Source: Streptomyces sp. TRM68367
GTDB taxonomy: Bacteria; Actinomycetota; Actinomycetes; Streptomycetales; Streptomycetaceae
Reading direction: 5' to 3'
Assembly (NCBI RefSeq): GCF_014495685.1
Contig: NZ_JACTVI010000015.1
Coordinates: 61,242-125,241, forward strand
Length of the DNA: 64,000 nt
The first letter of the stretch is position 1, and each line of letters begins with the position of its first letter. Below are positions 46,112 through 54,705 of this stretch, in pieces. The notes under the pieces were generated by a model that made no database searches, was not told the DNA's origin, and saw only the letters and a program-made list of their open reading frames with translations. Position numbers and translations under genes: made by a program.

Positions 46112-46398
46112 GCGAGTCGGGGTCTGGTGTGCAGGGCATGACGGTGGCGTCCGCGTTCGCCGGGATGAGAAGCGTGGCCCCGGTGGTCTTCAAGGCGGGC
46201 TGCCCGGACTGCCGGGGCCGTTTCGAGCTCGCCGCGAGCGCCCTGCGCCTGGCCATCGGTGCCACGAGCCGGACCACGTTCTACTCCTTCACCTGCCCGG
46301 AATGCGGCGCCTCGGTGCGCAAGCCGGCCGGGGAGCGGATCGTGGAGCTGCTCACCGGGGGCGGGGTCAGGACCCTGCGGCTGCACTCAACGGTGTAG
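46108..46398 (+). CDS. Small zinc-ribbon protein downstream of pafC
   Basis: 96 aa from TTG 46108, whose TTG overlaps the pafC stop (TTGA) with GGAGCAGGGG upstream. A shorter start at ATG 46138 (MTVASAFAGM) is possible. Two CxxC pairs, CPDC (about 32-35) and CPEC (about 62-65), in FKAGCPDCRGRFELAASALRLAIG and YSFTCPECGASVRKPAGERIVELL form a zinc ribbon. I do not recognise a characterised family. Tight coupling to pafBC suggests a related, perhaps nucleic-acid-binding, role; this is inference. Confidence 0.8.
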   Translation: MSESGSGVQGMTVASAFAGMRSVAPVVFKAGCPDCRGRFELAASALRLAIGATSRTTFYSFTCPECGASVRKPAGERIVELLTGGGVRTLRLHSTV

Positions 46399-46450
46399 CC
46401 GGGGGCGGGCCGTGGTCCGCCCTATGCACGTTCGGCTCCCCGGCAGGGTC

Positions 46451-46456
46451 TAGGCT
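46451..46456 (+). promoter_or_regulatory. -10 element TAGGCT, probable leaderless promoter
   Basis: TAGGCT ends 7 nt before ATG 46464, the same arrangement as mshC and trmI. Confidence 0.45.
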
Positions 46457-46463
46457 CGACGCC

Positions 46464-46658
46464 ATGTTCTGGCCGATGTTCGCGGTAGCTGTGGGGTTCC
46501 TGGGTCTCGCCGTGCTCGGGGTGTTCGCCGTGCGGGTCTTTTTGGAGGCGCAGCGGCTCGGCCGGCAGGTCGCGGACTCGGCGCAGCGCATCAACCGGGC
46601 CGCCGAGGACCTGGAGCGTGCCGCCGTGAGCACGGCCAGGTCCGTCGACGCGCTCTGA
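46464..46658 (+). CDS. Small single-span membrane protein
   Basis: 64 aa. MFWPMFAVAVGFLGLAVLGVFAVRVFLEA is one hydrophobic span, followed by an amphipathic helix (QRLGRQVADSAQRINRAAEDLERAAVSTARSVDAL) of coiled-coil character. High G/C third positions support coding. No named family recognised; the arrangement recalls small DUF948-like envelope proteins. The 314 bp between it and tatA hold no gene I can support, only a possible TACGAT -10 element near 46883. Confidence 0.7.
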   Translation: MFWPMFAVAVGFLGLAVLGVFAVRVFLEAQRLGRQVADSAQRINRAAEDLERAAVSTARSVDAL

Positions 46659-46972
46659 CCCGCTCCGACCGCCCGGCGACGGCGCCGTGGACCTTCGGCG
46701 CGGTGGCTTGTGCGTGTCCTGTGAGTCCCGGGTTGGCCGTGTTTTGGGCCGCTTCGCCCTGTCAACTTGCCGGTCCCGCCAGGTACGCTGCTGGTCGCGG
46801 ACCGGAAAACGAGGCCCGGCCCGCGGATCGGGGGTACGCACAGGATATGCACGGGCATTGCCTCGCGTTCACCCCTGAGCGTTACGATCGCTGTCAGCAC
46901 GGTCGATCGGACGCATGTCCGACCGGTCGGACGGCACCCCACCCAGCCGCCTCGGTGAGAAGGTAAAGACTT

Positions 46973-47257
46973 ATGTTCGGAAGGCTCGGAGCTCCCGAGA
47001 TCATTCTCATCCTCGTCGTCATCATCCTGCTGTTCGGCGCGAAGAAGCTTCCGGACATGGCGCGCTCGCTCGGCAAGTCCGCGCGCATCCTCAAGAGCGA
47101 GGCCAAGGCGATGAAGGACGAAAAGTCCTCCGCCCCGGCCGACCCGCCGAACAACGACGAGCAGTCCTCCCCGGCACAGCGCATCATCCAGGCGGCCCCC
47201 GGCGACATGACCAGCTCGCGCCCGGTCAACGAGCCGACGGACACCACCAAGCGCTGA
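46973..47257 (+). CDS. tatA: Twin-arginine translocase subunit TatA
   Basis: 94 aa. MFGRLGAPEIILILVVIILLFGAKKLPDMARSLGKSARILKSEAK shows the single N-terminal membrane helix, the FGAKKLPD hinge and the amphipathic helix of TatA. The polar C-terminal tail is unstructured. It forms the translocation assembly for folded, RR-signal proteins. tatC follows 47 bp on; no tatB is here. Confidence 0.96.
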   Translation: MFGRLGAPEIILILVVIILLFGAKKLPDMARSLGKSARILKSEAKAMKDEKSSAPADPPNNDEQSSPAQRIIQAAPGDMTSSRPVNEPTDTTKR

Positions 47258-47304
47258 CGCAGGGCCGGACGCCTCCGGCCTGCCGCACGAGATGAGGACG
47301 TGGG

Positions 47305-48234
47305 TTGCTCAAGTCTGCCCGCAAGAAAGAGAAGGATCCCGAGGGGCGGATGCCCCTTGTGGAGCACCTGCGTGAACTGCGCAACCGGCTCGCGAAGGGC
47401 ATGTTGGCGATCACGGTCATCACCGTGGTGGTCGCCTTCTACTCGCAGGAGCTGATGAACTTCCTCATGGATCCCGTCCCGCGGTGCGACACGGGACTGG
47501 GCGAATCCACGGGAGGCGCCTGCGCCGTCATCGCCTACACCGACCTGCTGTCCCCCTTCACCACCACGGTGAAGGTGTGCTTCATGGCGGGCGTTGTCCT
47601 CGCCAGCCCGGTCTGGCTGTACCAGCTCTGGGCGTTCGTGGCGCCGGGTCTGCACCAGCACGAGCGGAAGTACACGTACTGGTTCGTGTCCGCGGCCGTG
47701 CCCCTCTTCCTGGGCGGAGCCTGGCTCGCCTACACGATCCTGCCCATCAGCATGCGCGTCCTCCTCGGGATCACGCCCGAGGGTTCGGCGAACATCCTGC
47801 CGATGGACAAGATCCTTGACTTCGTCGTCCGGATGATCCTCATCTTCGGCGGCGCCTTCGAACTTCCCCTCGTGCTCGTGATGCTCAACTTCGCCGGTGC
47901 CGTGACCGGACGCCGCATGATGGGCTGGTGGCGGGGCGTCGTGATGGGCGTCTTCGTCTTCGGTGCCGTGGCCACGCCCACCACCGACCCCGTCGGCATG
48001 ATCGCGCTCGCCGGGCCCATCGTCGTCCTGTACTTCATGGCGGTCGGCGTCTCCCTGCTCAACGACCGCCGGCGCCGCCGCAACGACCCCGATGCCGGAC
48101 TGAGCGACGAAGAGGCCTCCGACCTCGACCTCACGCCCGACGACATAGGCGAGATCGAGCCCGTGACGGCCAGCCGCGCCCTGCCGGAGCAGGCGGGCCC
48201 GGACCGGGTCAACGGCTACGACGACGTCACCTGA
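47305..48234 (+). CDS. tatC: Twin-arginine translocase subunit TatC
   Basis: 309 aa from TTG 47305, where the conserved N-terminus begins and GAGGACGTGGG lies upstream. The core signal-receptor of the Tat system with six membrane helices. MPLVEHLRELRNRLAKGMLAI is the signature N-terminal Glu/Arg region that binds the twin-arginine motif; FELPLVLVMLNFAG holds the conserved FE of transmembrane helix 4. The C-terminal tail is long and acidic (DEEASDLDLTPDDIGEIEP). Terminator after the stop. Confidence 0.96.
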   Translation: MLKSARKKEKDPEGRMPLVEHLRELRNRLAKGMLAITVITVVVAFYSQELMNFLMDPVPRCDTGLGESTGGACAVIAYTDLLSPFTTTVKVCFMAGVVLASPVWLYQLWAFVAPGLHQHERKYTYWFVSAAVPLFLGGAWLAYTILPISMRVLLGITPEGSANILPMDKILDFVVRMILIFGGAFELPLVLVMLNFAGAVTGRRMMGWWRGVVMGVFVFGAVATPTTDPVGMIALAGPIVVLYFMAVGVSLLNDRRRRRNDPDAGLSDEEASDLDLTPDDIGEIEPVTASRALPEQAGPDRVNGYDDVT

Positions 48235-48273
48235 CGCGGCCCGCGAGGGCCACGGCCCACCGCGCACCTGAAG

Positions 48274-48300
48274 AGGGCCGGACGGCATCCGTCCGGCCCT
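48274..48300 (+). terminator. Terminator of tatAC
   Basis: Perfect 11-bp inverted repeat AGGGCCGGACG / CGTCCGGCCCT (48274-48284 and 48290-48300) with a 5-nt loop, followed by TTTCG-like sequence. Confidence 0.8.
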
Positions 48301-48418
48301 TTCGCCATGCCGAACACAGTGACGCGGCTCACATCACGGGCTGGATGCGGTACTGAGGGCCGCGATCCGGATATTGATCGTCCTGTTGTCAGTGGCTCCC
48401 GGTACGCTCGAAAGCACG

Positions 48419-51226
48419 ATGACAGAGGACCTCTCACCGGCCGAGCGGTACGAGGCAGCCCGCAGGCGCGCTGCCGAGCAGGCCACCGCGCTCGCCTCCT
48501 TCCGCGAGATGTACGACTTCGGCCTCGACCCCTTCCAGATAGAGGCCTGCCAGGCACTCGAAGCGGGCAAGGGAGTGCTGGTCGCCGCGCCCACCGGCTC
48601 CGGCAAGACGATCGTGGGCGAGTTCGCCGTCCACCTCGCCCTCAAAGAGGGCAAGAAGTGCTTCTACACGACGCCCATCAAGGCGCTGTCGAACCAGAAG
48701 TACGCCGACCTGTGCCGCCGCTACGGCACGGACAAGGTCGGCCTGCTGACCGGCGACAACAGCGTCAACTCCGGCGCCCCCGTGGTCGTGATGACCACCG
48801 AGGTGCTGCGGAACATGCTGTACGCCGGCTCGCAGACCCTCCTCGGCCTCGGGTACGTGGTCATGGACGAGGTGCACTACCTCTCCGACCGCTTCCGGGG
48901 CGCCGTGTGGGAAGAGGTGATCATCCACCTTCCCGAGTCCGTGACCCTGGTGTCACTGTCGGCGACCGTGTCGAACGCCGAGGAGTTCGGCGACTGGCTC
49001 GACACCGTCCGCGGCGACACCGAGGTGATCGTCGCCGAGCACCGGCCCGTGCCGCTGTTCCAGCACGTGCTGGCCGGGCGCCGGATGTACGACCTGTTCG
49101 AGGAGGGGGAGGGCCACAAGAAGGCCGTCAACCCCGACCTCACGCGGATGGCGCGGATGGAGGCCACCCGCCCGTCGTTCACGGACAGAAGGCGTGGTCG
49201 GGCCATGCGCGAGGCCGACCGGGAGCGGGAGCGCAGACAGCGGTCCCGGGTGTGGACACCGAGCCGGCCCGAGGTCATCGAGCGGCTCGACACCGAGGGC
49301 CTGCTGCCCGCGATCACCTTCATCTTCAGCCGCGCCGCCTGCGAGGCCGCCGTCCAGCAGTGCCTGTACGCCGGACTGCGGCTCAACGACGAGGAGGCGC
49401 GGGAGAAGGTGCGCGACCTCGTCGAGGAGCGCACGGCCTCCATCCCGGCCGAGGACCTGCACGTCCTGGGCTACTACGAGTGGCTGGAGGGCCTGGAGCG
49501 CGGCATCGCCGCCCATCACGCGGGCATGCTGCCGACGTTCAAGGAGGTCGTCGAGGAGCTCTTCGTGCGCGGCCTGGTGAAGGCGGTGTTCGCGACCGAG
49601 ACCCTCGCGCTGGGCATCAACATGCCCGCCCGTTCGGTGGTGTTGGAGAAGCTCGTCAAGTGGAACGGCGAGCAGCACGCCGACATCACGCCCGGCGAGT
49701 ACACGCAGCTGACGGGCCGTGCGGGGCGGCGCGGCATCGACATCGAGGGCCACGCCGTGGTGCTGTGGCAGCGCGGCATGAACCCCGACCACCTGGCCGG
49801 GCTCGCGGGTACGCGCACGTATCCGCTGCGGTCCAGCTTCAAGCCGTCGTACAACATGGCGGTCAACCTGGTCGAGCAGTTCGGCCGGCACCGCTCACGC
49901 GAGCTGCTGGAGACGTCCTTCGCGCAGTTCCAGGCCGACAAGTCGGTGGTCGGGATCTCGCGTCAGGTGCAGCGCAACGAAGAGGGGCTGGCCGGCTACA
50001 AGGCCTCGATGACCTGCCACCTGGGCGACTTCGAGGAGTACGCGCGGCTGCGCCGCGAGCTGAAGGACCGCGAGACCGAGCTGGCCCGGCAGGGCGCGGC
50101 GCAGCGGCGCGCGGAGGCGGCCGTCGCGCTGGAGAAGCTGAAGCCCGGTGACGTCATCCATGTGCCGACGGGCAAGTACGCGGGTCTGGCGCTGGTACTG
50201 GACCCGGGGCTGGCGGCCGGGCGGTCGAACGGCCACCGGGGCTTCGAGCACCACGACGGGCCGCGGCCGCTGGTGCTCACCGCCGAGCGGCAGGTCAAGC
50301 GCCTGGCATCCATGGATTTCCCGGTGCCGGTCGAGCCGCTGGAGCGGATGCGGATCCCCAAGTCCTTCAACCCGCGTTCGCCGCAGTCCCGCCGCGACCT
50401 CGCGTCCGCGCTGCGCAGCAAGGCCGGGCACATCGCGCCGGACCGGCACCGCAAGCGGAGGTCCGCCGCCGCGGACGACCGGGAGATCGCGCGGCTGCGG
50501 GCGGCGTTGCGGGCGCATCCCTGCCATGGGTGCAGTGACCGGGAGGATCATGCGCGGTGGGCCGAGCGGTATCACCGGCTGCTGCGGGACACGTCGCAGC
50601 TGGAGCGGCGGATCGAGGGGCGCACGAACACGATTGCCCGGACGTTCGACCGGATTGTGGCGCTGCTGACCGAGCTGGACTATCTGCGCGGGGATGACGT
50701 CACCGAGCACGGCAAGCGGTTGGCGCGGCTGTACGGCGAGCTTGATCTGCTGGCGAGTGAGTGTCTGCGGGAGGGGGTCTGGGAGGGGCTCGCTCCGGCT
50801 GAACTCGCGGCGTGTGTTTCGGCGTTGGTGTACGAGGCGCGGCTTTCGGACGATGCGATGGTGCCGAAGTTGCCCTCGGGGAAGTCCAAGGCCGCGCTGG
50901 GTGAGATGGTGCGGATCTGGGGACGGCTGGATGGGCTGGAGGAGGAGTTCCGGATCACGCAGAGCGAGGGGGTCGGGCAGCGGGAGCCGGATCTCGGGTT
51001 TGCCTGGGCCGCGTATATGTGGGCCTCTGGGAAGGGGCTTGATGAGGTGCTGCGGGAGGTGGAGATGCCGGCGGGGGATTTTGTGCGGTGGTGTAAGCAG
51101 GTGATTGATGTGCTGGGTCAGATTTCTGCGGCGGCGCCGGCTGAGGGCTCTACGGTGCCGAAGGCTGCGCGTAAGGCCGTTGATGGGTTGCTGCGGGGAG
51201 TTGTCGCCTACTCGTCGGTGGGGTGA
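48419..51226 (+). CDS. Ski2/Mtr4-like DEAD/DEAH-box RNA helicase (HelY-type)
   Basis: 935 aa from ATG 48419. Superfamily-2 helicase. Walker A APTGSGKT (about 58-65), PIKALSNQKYADL (Ia), DEVHYL (Walker B, DEVH), SATVSNAEEF (motif III), then in the second RecA domain ATETLALGINMPARSVV and QLTGRAGRRGID (motif VI). The C-terminal DSHCT domain with a CHGCSDREDHARWAERYHRL segment and a helical end is typical of actinobacterial HelY. Probable RNA unwinding in decay or processing. The 3' third shows more relaxed codon use than the 5' end. Confidence 0.93.
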   Translation: MTEDLSPAERYEAARRRAAEQATALASFREMYDFGLDPFQIEACQALEAGKGVLVAAPTGSGKTIVGEFAVHLALKEGKKCFYTTPIKALSNQKYADLCRRYGTDKVGLLTGDNSVNSGAPVVVMTTEVLRNMLYAGSQTLLGLGYVVMDEVHYLSDRFRGAVWEEVIIHLPESVTLVSLSATVSNAEEFGDWLDTVRGDTEVIVAEHRPVPLFQHVLAGRRMYDLFEEGEGHKKAVNPDLTRMARMEATRPSFTDRRRGRAMREADRERERRQRSRVWTPSRPEVIERLDTEGLLPAITFIFSRAACEAAVQQCLYAGLRLNDEEAREKVRDLVEERTASIPAEDLHVLGYYEWLEGLERGIAAHHAGMLPTFKEVVEELFVRGLVKAVFATETLALGINMPARSVVLEKLVKWNGEQHADITPGEYTQLTGRAGRRGIDIEGHAVVLWQRGMNPDHLAGLAGTRTYPLRSSFKPSYNMAVNLVEQFGRHRSRELLETSFAQFQADKSVVGISRQVQRNEEGLAGYKASMTCHLGDFEEYARLRRELKDRETELARQGAAQRRAEAAVALEKLKPGDVIHVPTGKYAGLALVLDPGLAAGRSNGHRGFEHHDGPRPLVLTAERQVKRLASMDFPVPVEPLERMRIPKSFNPRSPQSRRDLASALRSKAGHIAPDRHRKRRSAAADDREIARLRAALRAHPCHGCSDREDHARWAERYHRLLRDTSQLERRIEGRTNTIARTFDRIVALLTELDYLRGDDVTEHGKRLARLYGELDLLASECLREGVWEGLAPAELAACVSALVYEARLSDDAMVPKLPSGKSKAALGEMVRIWGRLDGLEEEFRITQSEGVGQREPDLGFAWAAYMWASGKGLDEVLREVEMPAGDFVRWCKQVIDVLGQISAAAPAEGSTVPKAARKAVDGLLRGVVAYSSVG

Positions 51227-51279
51227 CTCGGTCGTCGGCGGGTGCGGGTGGTGTGTGGCTTGTCGCGCAGTTCCCCGCG

Positions 51280-51307
51280 CCCCTGGGCTGGCTGCCCTGC
51301 CCAGGGG
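51280..51307. terminator. Hairpin terminator after the helicase gene
   Basis: Perfect 9-bp inverted repeat CCCCTGGGC / GCCCAGGGG (51280-51288 and 51299-51307), next to the GCGCAGTTCCCCGCGCCCCT block that I know as a frequent intergenic sequence in Streptomyces. Confidence 0.65.
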
Positions 51308-51319
51308 ATTTGGACAGTG

Positions 51320-51825
51320 ACGCCAGCCTCCGTACTGCGTGATGTCCTGGGCGTCGGCGAGGCGCCCGGTTCGCACAGGACACCCGGGACCCGGGTGCCG
51401 TCTGCCAGTTGCACGCTGCCGAGCGTCATCGGGCGAGGGAGTGTTGTCGCCGCGTCCTCCGAGAGGAAGCCATAGCGGGGGTGGATGGCGTCCGCGCCGC
51501 TGTCCTTGCCGCCTCCAGTACCAGGTCGGCGTCCAGGTACGACTCCCTCGCGGGCGCCGGGCCCAGCCGTACGGCCTCGTCGGAGAGCCGGACGTGTGGG
51601 GCAGCCGCGGTCGGCGTCGGAGTGCACGGCGGCCGTGCGCAGGCCCAGGTCGTGGGCGGTGCGGATGATCCGGACGGCGATCTCGCCGCGGTTGGCGACC
51701 AGCAGGGTGCCGAAAGTCATGCCGGGCCCGCCTCGGAGATCGTCATCTTCCCCGCCGTCGGCTCGAAGCCGTTGCAGGGGTTGTTGATCTGCGGGCAGTT
51801 GGACACGAGGACCTGGACACCTACC
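51320..51825 (-). pseudogene. Remnant of a urea carboxylase / allophanate hydrolase operon
   Basis: On the minus strand three fragments follow each other. First (about 51825-51717) LVSNCPQINNPCNGFEPT, the C-terminal signature of a DUF1989 urea-carboxylase-associated protein. Its stop overlaps (ATGA) an ATG at 51720 starting MTFGTLLVANRGEIAVRII, the biotin carboxylase start of urea carboxylase. A frameshift near 51605 continues as PHVRLSDEAVRLGPAPARES, and another returns to DAIHPRYGFLSED (ATP-grasp). Then SVQLADGTRVPGVLCEP and, after a further frameshift, LADAQDITQYGGWR resemble the extreme C-terminus of allophanate hydrolase. About 2,000 codons of the two enzymes are missing. Nothing here can encode an active enzyme. 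Confidence 0.8.
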
Positions 51826-52217
51826 GGCGGTTGACGAAGTGGAGCGCCCCGTCTCGGAGTTCGCGAGGGCCGCCGCCGATGCGACGCTGCGCATCGCGGG
51901 TGTCTGAGAGCACTCCGAGGCCCCTCTTCACCCGTCACGGTCAGTGATTTCGTACGCCCGTACGTCGTGACGCGGTGTGTTCGAATTCTCTCCGAGTGTG
52001 AAAATAAGTCTGAGCCTACTAGCCTCGCGCGCCCCGTTTCAGGGGCTTGCCGAATATGACTCGGCGATGATCCGGTCGGACTAAGCTCGCCCGCAGTGCC
52101 CCGAGTTGAGGCGTATTCGTGCGCTTGTTCCCAATGCGCGGAAGATCCAGACAGTTCCATGACATACCCCCCTGCAAGCTCCCCGAACCGTCAGCCGATT
52201 CATTTCAGAGAGCCCAC
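51826..52217. other. Lower-GC leader region upstream of rarA
   Basis: About 390 bp with no supportable gene and noticeably lower GC than its surroundings. It contains an inverted CGTACGCCCGTACG at about 51951-51964 and a -10-like TAAGCT near 52082. It probably holds the rar operon promoter. Confidence 0.5.
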
Positions 52218-53900
52218 ATGGTGAGTGTTGAATCCCCGCCCGGCCGCCGTGAACTTCCTTGCGCGCGCGTGCTGTTGCTGCCGGCCATACTGATGGCCGT
52301 GGCGACCGGAGCCGCCGTCGCCCTGGTGGCGCCGCCGGCCCGGGCCGCAGTCGGCTGGTGCGGCGCCGTCGCCACGCTGCTGGTGATCGCGACGGCTGCC
52401 GAAGCGGTGCGCCGCGGCCGCACGCTGCGCCACGCGCGCGCCGAGCACGCCCGTCACACCGCGTATCTGGAACAGCGGATCACCGCGCACGAACAGCGGA
52501 TCGCCGCGCACGACAGCGAATGGACCCGCCTCGCCAAAGAGCTCGTGCCCGCAGCCATCGACGAGGTGCAAAGCGGACGCCTCGCCCGGGAGGTGGTCCG
52601 TCAACTCGGTATGACGGATCCCGCCTTTCGGGATCTCCCCGCCCCGCAGGTGACGGTCATCAACACCGTGCTCAAGATCATCGAGCACGAGCAGGTCCTG
52701 CGCGATTCCGTGCAGCGCTCCTTCGTCGACATCAACCGCCGCATCCAGGCGATCGTTCACCAGCAGGCCAACGAACTGCGGGAGATGGAGGAGGACCACG
52801 GCCGCAACCCCGAGGTCTTCGACGACCTGCTGCGCCTCGACCACGGCACCTCCCTGATCGGCCGCCTCGCCGACTCCGTCACCGTCCTCGGCCGCGGCCG
52901 CCCCGGACGCCAGTGGCCCGAGCCCGTCGCGCTGTACAGCGTGCTGCGCGGCGCCATGTCCCGGATCCTGGAGTACCGCCGGATCTCGCTGGACTCCATC
53001 GCCAAGGTCAACGTCAAGGGCACCGCCGTCGAGCCGGTCATCCACGCCCTCGCCGAGATCCTCGACAACGCCACCCGCTACTCGCCACCGGCGAGCAAGG
53101 TGCACGTCACCGCCAGCGAGGTGCAGACCGGCGTCGCCATCGAGATCGAGGACTCCGGCGTCAACCTCAGCGAGGAGTCCCGGCTGCGCATCGAGGGCAT
53201 GCTGGAAGACGCCATGACCGGGGTCGACCTGGAGGAACTCGGCAACAACCCGCGCCTGGGCCTGGCCGTGGTCGGCCGACTGTGCAAGGCGCACAACATG
53301 CAGATCTCGCTGCGCGCCTCGGCCTACGGCGGCGTCCGCGCCATCCTCGTAGTGCCGGGCAAGATGCTGACCGAGGAGCCCGGCGTCGGACTCGCCCACG
53401 GCATCGGCGCCACCTCCGTGCCCATCATCATCGACGGCCTCCGGGGGCCCGCCCGCCCGGAGAAGAAGCGGCGTCCCACCGCCCCGCGCATCCCCGGCTC
53501 GCCGCCCCCCGAGCCCTGGGACATGGACGACGACGTCCCGGTCGTCACCGAGTGGACCGCCAACGGCCTGCCGCAGCGCCGCAGCAAGGTCAAGACCTCC
53601 CTCGCCGACCGGCTCGCCCAGCAGGCGGCCGACCTGAAGGCCGAACGGGAGGCCGCCGCACGCGGCGAGGAGACGCCCTGGACGCCGATCTACCGCGAGC
53701 TCCTGTCCGAGACCGAGCCCGAGGAAGAAAAGCGCCTGCCCGGTCTGTGGGTCGAGGACTTCTGGGAGGGCCTCAAGAAGGGCCTGCCCCCCGGCACCCA
53801 CCCGACCGACTTCACCCGGAACCCCACCAAATACCTGTACCTGCTCAACGACGACGCGGCGGCCCCCACCGAGGCCGACGACGAGGGAGACCCCAAGTGA
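52218..53900 (+). CDS. rarA: Conservon sensor-like histidine kinase RarA/CvnA
   Basis: 560 aa from ATG 52218. Two N-terminal hydrophobic segments (about 17-40 and 47-65) flank a short loop, so membrane-bound. A helical region with LLRLDHGTSLIGRLADSVTVL (H-box-like), then an HATPase_c domain with EILDNATRYSPP (N-box) and IEIEDSGVNLSE (G1). The tail is proline- and charge-rich. First gene of the rarABCDE set, known in S. coelicolor as conservon cvn9, whose loss gives early aerial mycelium under repressive conditions. Such proteins build a membrane-associated complex around the small GTPase RarD. Confidence 0.92.
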   Translation: MVSVESPPGRRELPCARVLLLPAILMAVATGAAVALVAPPARAAVGWCGAVATLLVIATAAEAVRRGRTLRHARAEHARHTAYLEQRITAHEQRIAAHDSEWTRLAKELVPAAIDEVQSGRLAREVVRQLGMTDPAFRDLPAPQVTVINTVLKIIEHEQVLRDSVQRSFVDINRRIQAIVHQQANELREMEEDHGRNPEVFDDLLRLDHGTSLIGRLADSVTVLGRGRPGRQWPEPVALYSVLRGAMSRILEYRRISLDSIAKVNVKGTAVEPVIHALAEILDNATRYSPPASKVHVTASEVQTGVAIEIEDSGVNLSEESRLRIEGMLEDAMTGVDLEELGNNPRLGLAVVGRLCKAHNMQISLRASAYGGVRAILVVPGKMLTEEPGVGLAHGIGATSVPIIIDGLRGPARPEKKRRPTAPRIPGSPPPEPWDMDDDVPVVTEWTANGLPQRRSKVKTSLADRLAQQAADLKAEREAAARGEETPWTPIYRELLSETEPEEEKRLPGLWVEDFWEGLKKGLPPGTHPTDFTRNPTKYLYLLNDDAAAPTEADDEGDPK

Positions 53901-54304
53901 TCCAGCAGCGAGGCAACTTCGACTGGATGCTCAAGGAGCTCTACGACGGCGCACCGGGCATCGAGATGATCGTGGTGCTCTCGGCCGACGGACTGCGCAT
54001 CGCCCGCTACGGCGGGGACCCCGAGGCCGCCGACCGGGTCGCCGCGGCCTGCGCGGGCATGCAGAGCCTCGCGGGTGCCGTCGCCGGGGAACTCCCCATC
54101 GGCAACGGCCAGATGCAGCTGATCCTCATCGAGATCGACAAGGGCTACTTCTACCTCATGAACGCCGGCGCGAACGCGTTCCTCGCGGTGCTCTCCGACG
54201 TGCGGGCCGAGCCCGGCTACCTGAGCAACCGGATGCGTGACCTCGTAGTCCGCATCGGCGCCCACCTGACCAGCCCGCCCCGGCGGAACGGGCAGACCGC
54301 ATGA
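53897..54304 (+). CDS. rarB: Conservon Roadblock/LC7 protein RarB/CvnB
   Basis: 135 aa from GTG 53897, overlapping the rarA stop as GTGA. A Roadblock/LC7 domain fills it (NFDWMLKELYDGAPGIEMIVVLSADGLRIARYGG ... GYFYLMNAGANAFLAVLSD), as in MglB-type GTPase-activating or scaffold proteins. It probably interacts with RarD. The rarC start overlaps its stop by 4 nt (ATGA). Confidence 0.94.
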   Translation: MIQQRGNFDWMLKELYDGAPGIEMIVVLSADGLRIARYGGDPEAADRVAAACAGMQSLAGAVAGELPIGNGQMQLILIEIDKGYFYLMNAGANAFLAVLSDVRAEPGYLSNRMRDLVVRIGAHLTSPPRRNGQTA

Positions 54305-54705
54305 TTCCTCCGCAGCGCCAGCGGCGCCACCCCCAGCAGGAACCGCCCCCGGAGCCGGCGACATCCGAGGAGGGCCCGCCCGAGAAGAACCCCGAGCGGC
54401 TGTACGTCGTCGCCGGACCGAACGGCGAGCGCATCACGATCGACCTGGTGACGTTGATCAAGGCGCGCGCCGACCCGCCGCGCTCCGCGACACCCGAGCA
54501 GGCGGCGCTGCTGCGGCTGTGCGTCGCCCCGATGTCCGTGGCCGAACTGTCGGCCTACCTCAGCCTGCCGTTCAGCTCGGTGACCGTGCTGATCACCGAG
54601 ATGCTGATGGCGGAACTGGTGACCGCGCGCAACCCGATCGTCCGCCAGACGCTCCCCGACCGGTCCCTCCTCGAAACGGTGATGCATGGACTTCAAAGGC
54701 TCTGA
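54301..54705 (+). CDS. rarC: Conservon DUF742 protein RarC/CvnC
   Basis: 134 aa. A Pro/Gln-rich N-terminus, then RLYVVAGPNGERITIDLVTLIKARADPPRSATPEQAALLRLCVAPMSVAELSAYLSLPFSSVTVLITEMLMAELV, the DUF742 domain with a winged-helix-like end. Function is not biochemically defined. It overlaps rarB by 4 nt and rarD by 20 nt, so the operon is translationally coupled. Confidence 0.94.
   Translation: MIPPQRQRRHPQQEPPPEPATSEEGPPEKNPERLYVVAGPNGERITIDLVTLIKARADPPRSATPEQAALLRLCVAPMSVAELSAYLSLPFSSVTVLITEMLMAELVTARNPIVRQTLPDRSLLETVMHGLQRL

Noticed and set aside
46659..46972. Several short open frames upstream of tatA
   Set aside because: Overlapping in multiple frames, Arg/Cys-rich, no codon bias or motif support.
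49895..51376. Minus-strand frame opposite the helicase C-terminus
   Set aside because: Only its first 25 residues (LADAQDITQYGGWR) have meaning, as part of the allophanate hydrolase remnant; the rest is antisense.
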